From an uncultured Rubripirellula sp. (lineage in GTDB: Bacteria; Planctomycetota; Planctomycetia; Pirellulales; Pirellulaceae): a stretch of DNA of 38,113 nt. Under the pieces are notes generated by a model, which worked only from the letters and a program-made list of their open reading frames with translations, ran no database searches and was not told where the DNA came from. Location: the NCBI GenBank assembly GCA_938045805.1, contig CALIBL010000080.1, positions 1-38,113 of the forward strand, written 5' to 3'. Shown here piece by piece: positions 1 through 8,121 of this stretch (positions within the stretch are counted from its first letter, which is position 1; each line of letters opens with the position of its first letter). The translations under genes and the position numbers were made by a program.

Positions 1-390
1 AAACTTAGGTCGATTCCAAAACCGCTTGTTGGCCGGTTCATTCTCTCTTTGCAGGCATTCTCAGCAACCGCCCGCAAGACCGTTACCGTAGATAGTCGGA
101 CAACACCAACTGATATCTTGAAGCGGAAAGGGTTGTTTTGAGGCGTTCGCTCATCTTTTCGAGCAGTCGCTCAGGACATTGACCGGTTGCCTAGGAAATT
201 CCCAAACCAACACTCAACTTCTCCCGTCTCCGGTGATCCGTTGCCAAGGAGGCAACATCACCGCCTTTTCAGCCACGAAGACGAAAAGATAATCGCCGTG
301 AGTGGCCGGTACCCCAGTTTTCAGCAAACTGAGTCTCGTAGAATTTCAAGCCACAAACAATCGCGACTTGAAAGTTGCAAGAAAGATCGA
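1..390. other. Non-coding stretch downstream of csrA
   Basis: No convincing gene is visible here; reading frames in this stretch are short or are antisense shadows of csrA. Two short inverted repeats are visible: GTTGCC/GGCAAC at 240-256 (loop of 5) and CAGTTT/AAACTG at 315-331 (loop of 5). Either could end the minus-strand csrA transcript, but neither is followed by a good T-tract on the minus strand, so a terminator is only a guess. The window starts inside this stretch, so a gene may lie just to the left. Confidence 0.5.
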
Positions 391-585
391 TCAGGACTCA
401 ATCGCAGCGTCGTCGGATTCCATGCTACGCTGAATCGCATCGTAGACCTCTCGGCGATGAACTGGCACCTCCCTAGGGGCCTCAACACCCAGACGTACCT
501 TGTCTCCGCGAATCTCAACAACCACGATTTTGATATCGTTGTTGATAACGATGCTCTCGTTCTTTTTTCTGGATAAAACTAACAT
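391..585 (-). CDS. csrA: Carbon storage regulator CsrA (RNA-binding translational regulator)
   Basis: A 64-residue protein of the usual CsrA length. It opens with [14 protein letters not shown], continues with the strand pattern [20 protein letters not shown], and has the conserved [10 protein letters not shown] stretch around residues 42-51, all hallmarks of CsrA. CsrA dimers bind GGA motifs in mRNA leaders, often over the ribosome binding site, and change translation or stability. The ATG start is supported by AAAGGA about 7 bases upstream on the minus strand. The C-terminal tail after the helix ([11 protein letters not shown]) is acidic. It sits alone: no flagellar genes or fliW are visible beside it, so the window gives no hint of its targets. 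Identification is very secure; the regulon is unknown. Confidence 0.96.
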   Translation of the reverse strand: MLVLSRKKNESIVINNDIKIVVVEIRGDKVRLGVEAPREVPVHRREVYDAIQRSMESDDAAIES

Positions 586-805
586 GTTCCAGTCCTTTAT
601 TAACCGGCCTTAACTATTTCCTAGTTGTGAGTGCCTACAGTCCGATGCCTCTCAGAATCACCACCATTGGGATTCCGTCTCACCGCTTCGTAGGCCGGTT
701 GCATTTGCAGACCGAATGTTGTAACGGTCCGCTATTCCTGCGACGTTCAAACTTAGGTCAAAAAATCATTCCGTCAAGGAAATACGGCTTGACAAAGACC
801 GTTTT

Positions 806-837
806 TTGACATTCCTTCACCGCCTGGGGCCTATAAA
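806..837 (+). promoter_or_regulatory. Possible sigma-70-type promoter reading rightward
   Basis: A perfect TTGACA at 806-811 is followed by TATAAA at 832-837. The spacing of 20 bases is longer than the usual 16-18, so activity would be weak or need a factor. A second TTGACA lies 17 bases upstream at 789-794. The first ORF downstream is the 41-codon frame at 961-1086. Position and match are what I see; promoter function is inference. Confidence 0.25.
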
Positions 838-960
838 ACCGGAATAATTCCCCCGACTTACCGATTTCCCCCCCTTGAAGTACGAATTGCCAACGCTTTT
901 GGCCCATTTTCTTTCTTGATTTTTGTCTGCTGCTTCTCAATTACTCCGAGAAAAACACAG

Positions 961-1086
961 ATGAGCCCAGCCAATAAGCAGGCTCATTCGAAAGATAAAA
1001 AGCGCTCCAGCAGTGCTTTGTGGGAGAAAACTAGCGCTGCTCCAACCGACACGGTGAGATTGCATCCAATAAAGCGTTTCAACTGA
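961..1086 (+). CDS. Possible small basic protein, 41 residues
   Basis: An ATG frame begins MSPANKQAHSKDKKR and ends in KRFN, rich in Lys, Ser and Ala, with a hydrophilic composition and no membrane segment. It lies 120 bases downstream of a promoter-like TTGACA/TATAAA pair. Against it: no clear ribosome binding site, short length, and no family that I recognise. It may be a chance frame inside a non-coding RNA or leader. Confidence 0.18.
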   Translation: MSPANKQAHSKDKKRSSSALWEKTSAAPTDTVRLHPIKRFN

Positions 1087-1419
1087 TGAACGCTTTGCGG
1101 AACCGATAGGGCGGTTTTGACGTATAAAGAAATAGAAGTCCAGAGAGTTGTCGTTTCCGATTCGTTGTCGGTTTCCAAAAGGGGCAACAGGAAAAGCGTC
1201 AATTTCGATGTGTCAGATCGCCTGACGCTCGTTCACAAGCCGGAGTTCGATCATTAGAATCGAGTCGTAAGTCGGGCATCGTCGCCACACGGTGGTCACT
1301 GCAGTCACACTGCTCAACCTCGCTTTAAACAATCCCACAGACAAACAACCACTCGCAGCTTGATCTCGAACGATCATCTGCAAGCCCACACCCAACGCCG
1401 CGAGCACTGAACTTTCCCA

Positions 1420-1887
1420 ATGGTCAGCATTTCCTCAAACGAGCAGCCAAAGACAACGGAACCGACAGACGGGTTCACCGCCGAATCGGCGTCGAAGGTA
1501 CTACCTTTGGTCGAGCGAATCGTTCGAGAGATGAGCGAACTTCACAACAACATGGATCTGCACCGGGAACAGCTCAGGGGTCTTGATGAGATCTGTCAGC
1601 CAATTGAAGACGAGGCATATGAGGACGAGGTTGAAGACGTCCGACGTTCATTCCTTGAATTGGAACAACAGTTTGAATCTTGCCGTGCGGAATTGACCGC
1701 ATTGGGCCTCAAGTCTCACCAGCCATTCGATGGATCGGTCGATTTTCCTGCAACGCGAGATCGTCGTCGCATCAGCCTATGCTGGCGACTCGGAGAAGAA
1801 CGCGTGATGCACTGGCACGAAATTACCGACAGTGATTCCAGTCGACACCGACTTGAACCTGACGTGGTTTCTGGAGCCGCAGTCTAG
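1420..1887 (+). CDS. DUF2203 family protein
   Basis: A 155-residue soluble protein. The N-terminal third (FTAESASKVLPLVERIVREM, residues 19-38) is the start of the long helical region typical of DUF2203. The middle is an acidic coiled-coil-like stretch (about 40-95). The C-terminal part carries the family signature: a GxVDFPAxRDRRxxxLCWRLGEE segment followed by HWHEI, roughly residues 104-137. The biochemical role of DUF2203 is unknown; it is a small cytoplasmic domain found in several phyla. No strong Shine-Dalgarno sequence precedes the ATG. It stands alone, 88 bases ahead of a sulfatase on the same strand; an inverted repeat in that gap suggests the two are not simply one operon. Family assignment is confident; function is not known. 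Confidence 0.85.
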   Translation: MVSISSNEQPKTTEPTDGFTAESASKVLPLVERIVREMSELHNNMDLHREQLRGLDEICQPIEDEAYEDEVEDVRRSFLELEQQFESCRAELTALGLKSHQPFDGSVDFPATRDRRRISLCWRLGEERVMHWHEITDSDSSRHRLEPDVVSGAAV

Positions 1888-1894
1888 ATCCTCT

Positions 1895-1974
1895 CAGGTA
1901 GCAGCTACCGTTCCAAGAAGGTAAAAAGTGCTCACGCAGTGATTCCTTTTACGCCCACTCGAGAGCAGGTAGCA
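1895..1974 (+). repeat. Direct repeat CAGGTAGCA with an overlapping inverted repeat, upstream of the sulfatase gene
   Basis: CAGGTAGCA occurs at 1895-1903 and again at 1966-1974, ending one base before the sulfatase ATG. The first copy is also the left arm of a near-palindrome, GGTAGC-A-GCTACC, at 1897-1909. Between the copies, GTAAAA and TTTTAC can pair around a 20-base loop. It may be a regulatory site or an mRNA leader fold; the exact repeat is visible, its meaning is inference. Confidence 0.35.
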
Positions 1975-1975
1975 A

Positions 1976-3430
1976 ATGTTCGTTCAGAAGAAAAAAGAGA
2001 ACGACGACCGGCCCAATATTATCTTCATCATCACGGATCAGCAGCGATTTGACACCATCGCTGCCCTAGGTTACCCGCATCTCAAAACACCGCACCTCGA
2101 CCGACTCGTTCGCGAAGGGGTCACCTTCAATCAGTGCCACGTCACGGCAGCTTCCTGTGCAGCAGCTCGAGCAAGTCTTTTCAAAGGATACTATCCACAT
2201 ACCACGGGCATCTTGAAGAATGCGGATACGTGGCGACGCAGCTGGATTGAGCGTTTGAATGATTCGGGATATTACTGCACGAACATCGGCAAGATGCACA
2301 CGTGGCCTTATCAAACCGAGCTTGGTTTTCACGAACGCTTCGTTGTCGAGAACAAAGATCGTTATCTCGAGGGACGCTACTTTTTTGATGAGTGGGACCG
2401 CGCCCTCCGCTACCGAGGACTCGTGAAGCAACAGCGGGAGTTCTACCGAAAGCGAGAAGATTACCGAGAGTCGCTGGGGGCTTTTGACTGGGAGTTGCCC
2501 GAAGAGACTCACCCCGATTTCTTTGTCGGTGATATGGCAACATGGTGGATTAACAACAAACCTCCGATGCGGCCACTCTTTCTTCAAATTGGTTTTCCGG
2601 GTCCACATCCACCTTACGATCCCGTTCCCCGCTACACCGAACATTACCTCAAGCAAACTCTACCGATCGACCCGGTCAGCGAAGACGACCTAAACGGTCA
2701 GCCGCCCGCACTCAAAGAGCTACGCCAGCACAACTTTGACATCGATCACGACTCGGTTGTTCTCGAGCTTGCGCCAACGGAAGAGCAACGCCAACGACAG
2801 CGAGCCTACTACCTCGCGAACGTCACCATGATCGACGAGAAGGTGGGCGAAATCATGGAAGCACTCGAGCGTAACGGGTACCTTGAAAATTCAATTGTGA
2901 TCTTTACGAGCGATCACGGTGACTGCCTCACCGACCACGGCCACAGTCAGAAGTGGACCATGTATGAACAGGTCACTCGAGTCCCCATGATCATCTGGGC
3001 TCCCGAACGCTTTGGCGTAGGGCGTGAGGTGAAGGAGCTCGTCCAACTGATGGATCTTGGGCCAACGATTTTGGAATGGGCTGGACTCGAAGTGCCCGAC
3101 GATTGGGAAGCGATCTCGCTCAACGGCACGCTCGAGCAACGTGAGGACTGGCGAGGTCGCGAGTACGTTTATTGCGAGCAGGCACGCGATGCAGTGTTAA
3201 CCGGATGCGAGTTCATGACGATGGTTCGTAGCGAACGATACAAACTGGTTCATTTCCTGGATGAACCACACGGACAACTCTATGATCTCGTGGACGATCC
3301 CAGCGAATCGAACAACCTGTGGGACCAACCCCCACACAGCCAGATTCGTGAGGATCTCCTCGCTGAACTCAGGGAATGGAGAATACGTAGTGGCATCAAG
3401 ACCAAAGATTGGTCAAGTGAGTGGCGTTAG
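1976..3430 (+). CDS. Sulfatase (type I, formylglycine-dependent), apparently cytoplasmic
   Basis: A 484-residue alkaline-phosphatase-superfamily sulfatase that hydrolyses sulfate esters. Residues 13-21 (PNIIFIITD) give the first metal-binding strand. Cys61 lies in SCAAARASLFKG, the CxAxR site where the cysteine is oxidised to formylglycine, followed by the GYYPHTTG stretch. The second metal site is visible in the FTSDHGDCLTDHG motif near residue 305. The C-terminal subdomain has the usual YKLVHF and QLYDLVDDPSESNNL motifs, the typical end of this family. The N-terminus (MFVQKKKENDD) is charged with no signal peptide, unusual because most planctomycete sulfatases are exported. No formylglycine-forming enzyme or anSME lies nearby. 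The ATG follows a GCAGG-containing site. The substrate cannot be read from sequence; a sulfated sugar from algal polysaccharide is likely. Confidence 0.93.
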   Translation: MFVQKKKENDDRPNIIFIITDQQRFDTIAALGYPHLKTPHLDRLVREGVTFNQCHVTAASCAAARASLFKGYYPHTTGILKNADTWRRSWIERLNDSGYYCTNIGKMHTWPYQTELGFHERFVVENKDRYLEGRYFFDEWDRALRYRGLVKQQREFYRKREDYRESLGAFDWELPEETHPDFFVGDMATWWINNKPPMRPLFLQIGFPGPHPPYDPVPRYTEHYLKQTLPIDPVSEDDLNGQPPALKELRQHNFDIDHDSVVLELAPTEEQRQRQRAYYLANVTMIDEKVGEIMEALERNGYLENSIVIFTSDHGDCLTDHGHSQKWTMYEQVTRVPMIIWAPERFGVGREVKELVQLMDLGPTILEWAGLEVPDDWEAISLNGTLEQREDWRGREYVYCEQARDAVLTGCEFMTMVRSERYKLVHFLDEPHGQLYDLVDDPSESNNLWDQPPHSQIREDLLAELREWRIRSGIKTKDWSSEWR

Positions 3431-3539
3431 TAACTCATCACCTACCACCCACTGAACGCATACCCTGACGCGCGATTGCCGGTCTGGTATTCTTTTAACA
3501 AAGCGAGCCTTGATCAGTTGCCCGAAAAAGGACCCCATC

Positions 3540-5627
3540 GTGTTGACCAAAACCAGTGACGTCATGACCTCTATCACTCGAGCCTGCCTTGCTGCAGGGC
3601 TCATCACATCCTCCGTCGTTTTCGCTGAAACCACCAATCAAACAGACGGTTCGTCAAAGGGTGGAGACAGCGGAAAGATCTCTGGCATCGACAGCAGCCT
3701 TTTCAGTGATACCGTCAAAGCTGGGGATAACTTTTATTTTTACGCAAACGAAAAGTGGCTCAACGAAACGGAGATCCCGGCGGACAAGTCCAATTACGGA
3801 ATCTTCACGCTGCTGGCGGATGAGGCGGATGAGCAGGTACGAAAGCTGATCGAAAAAGCGGCAGATTCTGAATCGGCGAAGGGGACCCCGGCACAGAAAG
3901 TGGGTGACCTGTACAAGTCAGTGCTGGATGTCAAAACCCGCAACGAGGCGGGCATCCAACCTCTCGCTGATATCCTCTCGATGATTGACAACGTCAAAAC
4001 TCACCGAGACGCAGCATCCGTCCTTGGCCAATTATTACACCAAGGTGTTTACGGGCCGGTCGCCGCCTACGTCAGCGTGGATGCGCGAAACAGTGACCAG
4101 TACACCGTCTACGTGACTCAATCAGGTCTCACTCTCCCAGATCGCGAGTACTACCTCGATGATGAAAACGAAAGATTCGTCGCACTGCGAGATGAACTGA
4201 AGCAATACATTTCGGACATGCTGACGTTTCTCGGAACCAACAATCCAGAATCCGCCGCATCGCAAATCTTTAAGTTTGAAACCGAGATCGCCGGTTATCA
4301 CTGGACAAAGACAGAAAACCGAGACCCGGTCAAAACGTACAATCAGATCTCCTCTGCAGACCTCGCTGGCCGCATGGCGGGATTTGCTTGGCAACCGTTT
4401 GCTGATTCAGCCGGCGTTGGGGAACAGTCAGCCTTTGTTGTTCGCCAACCCAGTTTTGTTGATTCCTTCGCCAAGCTGTTTGCGGAAACTGACATCAACG
4501 TCCTGAAACTTTATCTCAAATTCCACACCATTGATCAGTACGCATCGAGTCTCTCAGAGCCAATCGAGAAACGCTCATTTGACTTTCACAGCACCGCCGT
4601 CCGCGGTGTCGACCAGCAACGCCCCATGTGGAAGCGGGGTGTTGCCGTCACGGGTGGAGCACTCGGCGAGCTGGTTGGCCAACTGTACGTAGCGGAACAG
4701 TTTCAGCCAGAGGCTAAGGCTCGGATGAAAGAGCTCGTGCAGAATCTCGAAAAGGCGTTCGACGCGAGGATTAAAACTCGAGACTGGATGAGCGAGAACA
4801 CAAAAGTCGAAGCTTTAAAAAAGCTGTCGATGTTCACCACCAAAATCGGGTATCCGGACGTTTGGAAAGATTACTCCAAACTATCGATTGATTCAGATGT
4901 GCTTGCGACCAACATGCTCGCCTCAGCGAAGTTCGAAGCTCAACGTGAATTGGACAAACTGGGTGGGCCGATTGACAAAAATGAATGGCACATGACACCG
5001 CAAACGGTCAACGCTTACTACAACCCCACCATGAACGAGATTGTCTTCCCTGCGGCAATCCTTCAGCCTCCATTTTTCAACATGCAAGCGGATGATGCGG
5101 TCAACTACGGGGGGATCGGGGCCGTGATCGGACATGAACTGAGCCATGGTTTCGACGACAAGGGAAGCAAATTTGACGGCGAAGGAAACCTCCGCATGTG
5201 GTGGACTGAAAATGACCGAAAGGAATTCGAACGTCGAGCGAAAGGTCTGGTTGATCAGTACGGGAAGTACGAGCCGATTGAAGGGAACTTCGTTAACGGT
5301 GAACTAACGCTTGGCGAAAACATCGGTGATCTGGGTGGGCTCAGTGTCGCTTATGAAGCTTATCGGTTGTCCCTTAATGGGGAGGAAGCTCCAATCATCG
5401 ATGGCTTGACGGGAGACCAACGATTCTTTCTCGGTTGGGCCCAGATTTGGAGACGCTTGTACCGCGATCGCGAGTTGCTGGATCGTTTAATCACGGATCC
5501 ACACAGCCCAAGTGAGTACCGCGCAAACGGCATCGTGCGTAATCTTGACGCATGGTATTCAGCGTTTGGCATTACCGAATCTTCTGCTCTCTACTTGAAG
5601 CCAGAAGACCGCGTTCGAATTTGGTAA
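3540..5627 (+). CDS. Secreted M13 family zinc metallopeptidase (neprilysin/PepO-like)
   Basis: A 695-residue endopeptidase of the neprilysin family, which cleaves small peptides. I chose the GTG at 3540 because AAGGA lies 7 bases upstream; the ATG at 3564 is an alternative, and a longer TTG frame from 3510 is less likely. Either of the first two leaves a signal peptide with hydrophobic core ACLAAGLITSSVVFA. The N-terminal Peptidase_M13_N region begins near GDNFYFYANEKWL. NAYYNPTMNEI is the substrate-binding motif. Zinc ligands are H532 and H536 in HELSH with catalytic E533, and E593 with D597 in GENIGDLGG. The C-terminus ends in RVRIW, close to the canonical CRVW-type end. It is a stand-alone gene between a sulfatase and the MoxR operon. 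Likely role: extracytoplasmic peptide degradation. Family and active site are secure. Confidence 0.95.
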   Translation: MLTKTSDVMTSITRACLAAGLITSSVVFAETTNQTDGSSKGGDSGKISGIDSSLFSDTVKAGDNFYFYANEKWLNETEIPADKSNYGIFTLLADEADEQVRKLIEKAADSESAKGTPAQKVGDLYKSVLDVKTRNEAGIQPLADILSMIDNVKTHRDAASVLGQLLHQGVYGPVAAYVSVDARNSDQYTVYVTQSGLTLPDREYYLDDENERFVALRDELKQYISDMLTFLGTNNPESAASQIFKFETEIAGYHWTKTENRDPVKTYNQISSADLAGRMAGFAWQPFADSAGVGEQSAFVVRQPSFVDSFAKLFAETDINVLKLYLKFHTIDQYASSLSEPIEKRSFDFHSTAVRGVDQQRPMWKRGVAVTGGALGELVGQLYVAEQFQPEAKARMKELVQNLEKAFDARIKTRDWMSENTKVEALKKLSMFTTKIGYPDVWKDYSKLSIDSDVLATNMLASAKFEAQRELDKLGGPIDKNEWHMTPQTVNAYYNPTMNEIVFPAAILQPPFFNMQADDAVNYGGIGAVIGHELSHGFDDKGSKFDGEGNLRMWWTENDRKEFERRAKGLVDQYGKYEPIEGNFVNGELTLGENIGDLGGLSVAYEAYRLSLNGEEAPIIDGLTGDQRFFLGWAQIWRRLYRDRELLDRLITDPHSPSEYRANGIVRNLDAWYSAFGITESSALYLKPEDRVRIW

Positions 5628-5844
5628 TTGAAGTCGAACTCGCTTTGAATTCAGCTAGGAAGCGGGGGGGAAGAGTGCCGTCCCGCTCCGCCAAATCGTA
5701 GCCTGCTTCGCCCTCCCATTACGCCAAGCCGCTTGGGGGTTGGGGAACTGCTACAATGAGTCGGAACAACGGCGCCGTTTGCTCGATCCGAAGGCGGATC
5801 ATATCAAGCCGCGCCAAACCAGCATTACCGGAAAGTTGGCATCG

Positions 5845-6786
5845 ATGTCTCAGGATGCTTTTGAAACGTCGCGACTTCTTCGCGAAAACATCAGTCGAGT
5901 GGTACTTGGGAAAGAGGAAGTGGTGCAACTGTTAGTGGTTGCACTACTTTCGGGAGAGCATGTCCTGTTAGAAGACGTTCCTGGGGTTGGAAAGACCCTT
6001 GCGGCCAAAGCGTTAGCGCAGAGCCTGCACGGATCGTTTGCCCGATTGCAGTTCACGCCCGATCTTTTGCCCACCGACATCACGGGCAGTGCAATTTACA
6101 GATCGGACTCACAGGACTTTGAGTTCAAACAAGGTCCAATCTTTAATCACGTCGTTTTGGCAGACGAGATCAATCGTGCTCCACCACGAACTCAATCGGC
6201 ACTTCTTGAGGCGATGAGTGAAGGCTGCGTTTCAATTGACGGAGTCACACACACTCTACCCAAGCCCTTTATCGTTGTGGCAACGCAAAATCCGTTTGAG
6301 TTCGAGGGAACTTATGCATTGCCTGAAAGTCAGATGGATCGCTTTCTTTTGAGATCGACGATTGGTTACCCGAATCGAGAGGTGGAGAAAAAGGTGATGT
6401 CGACGCATCGACTGGGCGAACCGGTGGATGATCTCCAGCCAGTCGTTTCCGCCGAACAGATTTGTCAGGCGCAAGCGGCAACGAGGGATGTTCGTTTTGA
6501 CGAATCACTTGTCGATTACCTTTTGGAGATTGTCGAAGGCACGAGGAAACATGAAGCGTTTCAAGTGGGAGTCAGCACACGTGGTGCCCTGAGTTATTAC
6601 CGTGGATGTCAAGCAAAAGCAATCACGGAACAACGTGACTTCGTTACTCCAGACGATATAAAGTCACTCGCAATCCCTTGTCTTTCTCATCGTCTTCTCA
6701 GTGAGGGCATGTTTCAAGACGTCGGCCAACAAACCATTAGGCAACAACTGACGGAACTCGTGGAAAGCATTCCCGTCCCGATGTGA
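5845..6786 (+). CDS. MoxR family AAA+ ATPase
   Basis: A 313-residue AAA+ protein. An N-terminal helix leads to Walker A in EDVPGVGKT (residues 43-51), Walker B in HVVLADEIN, then an arginine-rich PPRTQSALLEAMSE segment, sensor 1 in VVATQNPFEFEGTY and the ESQMDRF motif typical of MoxR. The C-terminal lid domain carries the GVSTRGAL motif. MoxR ATPases act as chaperones that help assemble or activate partner proteins, often those with von Willebrand-like or DUF58 domains. I start at the ATG at 5845, with GGAAAG upstream; an in-frame ATG at 5740 would add 35 residues unlike the family. It is the first gene of a four-gene plus-strand unit, followed 87 bases later by a DUF58 gene, the standard pairing. 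Confidence 0.95.
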   Translation: MSQDAFETSRLLRENISRVVLGKEEVVQLLVVALLSGEHVLLEDVPGVGKTLAAKALAQSLHGSFARLQFTPDLLPTDITGSAIYRSDSQDFEFKQGPIFNHVVLADEINRAPPRTQSALLEAMSEGCVSIDGVTHTLPKPFIVVATQNPFEFEGTYALPESQMDRFLLRSTIGYPNREVEKKVMSTHRLGEPVDDLQPVVSAEQICQAQAATRDVRFDESLVDYLLEIVEGTRKHEAFQVGVSTRGALSYYRGCQAKAITEQRDFVTPDDIKSLAIPCLSHRLLSEGMFQDVGQQTIRQQLTELVESIPVPM

Positions 6787-6873
6787 CCCAATTTGGCTTA
6801 AGAGCAGCGTGGTTCGAAAAAAGCCACAGGCCAATGACACATCGACGAGACTGGAAAGATTAGGAGGGAAGCG

Positions 6874-8121
6874 TTGGCTCAACCACCACTGCATGATCGC
6901 CGCTTATCGCAAAAGCTAACTCGCATTGGCTTACACTCGATATTTGTGGGTGCATTCGCCATGCTTGGCGGCGCGCTAAGGGGATTCAATCTACTGCTGG
7001 TGCTCGCCGGGTTGATGGTCGGTGCGTTAATCATGCAATGGCGTTGGTCGAGGCGAAGTTTAGAAAGGATCACTGCAAAGCGAACATTACCAAGTGAGTT
7101 CATTACAGGAAGAACTGCAACGATTAGGTATCAGGTACAAAACCTAAGCAACTGGATTCCTGCGTGGATGCTGAGGATCGAGGATTCAATTCAATCCGAA
7201 AGTGCCTCGGCGAGCGACACCATTTCAGCCGGCGTGCCGTTAGTGGAGCCTAATGCAACTCGCTCCAGCTCCACTGCTATTCGATTTACTAGACGCGGCC
7301 GGTATCGCTTGGTGAATCTTCGTGTGATGACGAGCTTCCCATTCTCACTTTCCACATCGACGCTACACGACACTCAACCAGACGAAATCATCGTCTACCC
7401 CGCGTTTTATCAGCTCAGACGAAACTGGCGCAAGAGACTAGCTCACCAAGGTGCTGGAAATTCATTGCACCGTCGCCGACAGGGGCCGGCTGAAGGTGAA
7501 TTCTATGGACTCAGAAGCTGGAAGAATGGTGACAGTTTGAGATGGATTCATTGGCGAACATCAGCGCGTATCGGTGAACTTGCGGTTCGACAATTCGAGC
7601 ATCAAAGACGCTTGGACCTTTGCATTTTGCTGGATGCTTGGATCGGCCCAGACGAGAACACGCAAGACAGCTCGAATCCCGTCGAATCCGCGGTTAGCCT
7701 TGCGGCAACACTGACGAGCGAGATCGCGACAAGTTCGAATGACCAGGTGGCTCTGGTTTGCGTTGCGAAAAACTCATTGCTCGCTAGCGGACCCGGGGGA
7801 GGTGATCGTGTCGCTCGGCAGATGCTTGAAGCATTGGCGCAAGTCGAATCGAGCCCGACACCCGACTGGGAGTCGGCACTGCAACAACTTAGTGATCACC
7901 GAGTACGCGCAAAAGAGATGATTGTGATCAGCTCTCGAACTCAAGCTGAATTCAGCCAATCACATGAAGCAGAAGCACAAACACTCGATAATTGGCAACG
8001 CCGCGGTCATCTACATTGGCTCGATGTTCGATCGGATCTGAGTCGCTGGATACAAGACGCTCCAAGAAAGCACATCGGAGCAAGCTCACCTTCGAGCAAG
8101 GAGGCGAGCTATGCCGAGTGA
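6874..8121 (+). CDS. DUF58 domain membrane protein, partner of MoxR
   Basis: A 415-residue protein starting at TTG, supported by AGGAGG at 6862-6867 six bases upstream. Residues about 20-57 hold two closely spaced hydrophobic segments. A beta-rich middle region follows (about 65-180). The DUF58 core is clear in YGLRSWKNGDSLRWIHWRTSAR near residue 210, with the following LAVRQFEHQRRLDLCILLDA strand resembling a vWA-like fold. DUF58 proteins are almost always encoded beside MoxR and transglutaminase genes; their job is poorly known but linked to envelope stress or assembly. The gene overlaps the start of the next by 11 bases, which implies translational coupling. Family and context are firm; the precise function is open. 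Confidence 0.93.
   Translation: MAQPPLHDRRLSQKLTRIGLHSIFVGAFAMLGGALRGFNLLLVLAGLMVGALIMQWRWSRRSLERITAKRTLPSEFITGRTATIRYQVQNLSNWIPAWMLRIEDSIQSESASASDTISAGVPLVEPNATRSSSTAIRFTRRGRYRLVNLRVMTSFPFSLSTSTLHDTQPDEIIVYPAFYQLRRNWRKRLAHQGAGNSLHRRRQGPAEGEFYGLRSWKNGDSLRWIHWRTSARIGELAVRQFEHQRRLDLCILLDAWIGPDENTQDSSNPVESAVSLAATLTSEIATSSNDQVALVCVAKNSLLASGPGGGDRVARQMLEALAQVESSPTPDWESALQQLSDHRVRAKEMIVISSRTQAEFSQSHEAEAQTLDNWQRRGHLHWLDVRSDLSRWIQDAPRKHIGASSPSSKEASYAE

Larger units (their letters stand above)
586..1419. other. 834-base gap with no convincing gene; promoter-like sequence and a 41-codon ORF
   Basis: Frames of 60-72 codons on either strand here have low-complexity or unlikely translations and no good ribosome binding sites, so I treat them as chance. 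Visible structure: two TTGACA hexamers at 789-794 and 806-811, and TATAAA at 832-837 (20-base spacing from the second, longer than ideal), which would drive rightward transcription. A C-rich run lies at about 870. A small plus-strand ORF at 961-1086 encodes a 41-residue lysine/serine-rich peptide but has no strong Shine-Dalgarno sequence. The stretch could hold an sRNA, a long leader for the DUF2203 gene, or a decayed gene. Confidence 0.4.

Noticed and set aside
187..576. 129-codon plus-strand frame over csrA
   Set aside because: It is antisense to a clear csrA and has no family-like features.
2066..2656. 196-codon minus-strand frame
   Set aside because: It is an antisense shadow of the sulfatase, whose active-site motifs are intact.
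5740..5844. 35-residue N-terminal extension of MoxR
   Set aside because: The residues are unlike MoxR proteins, and the ATG at 5845 has a Shine-Dalgarno-like GGAAAG.
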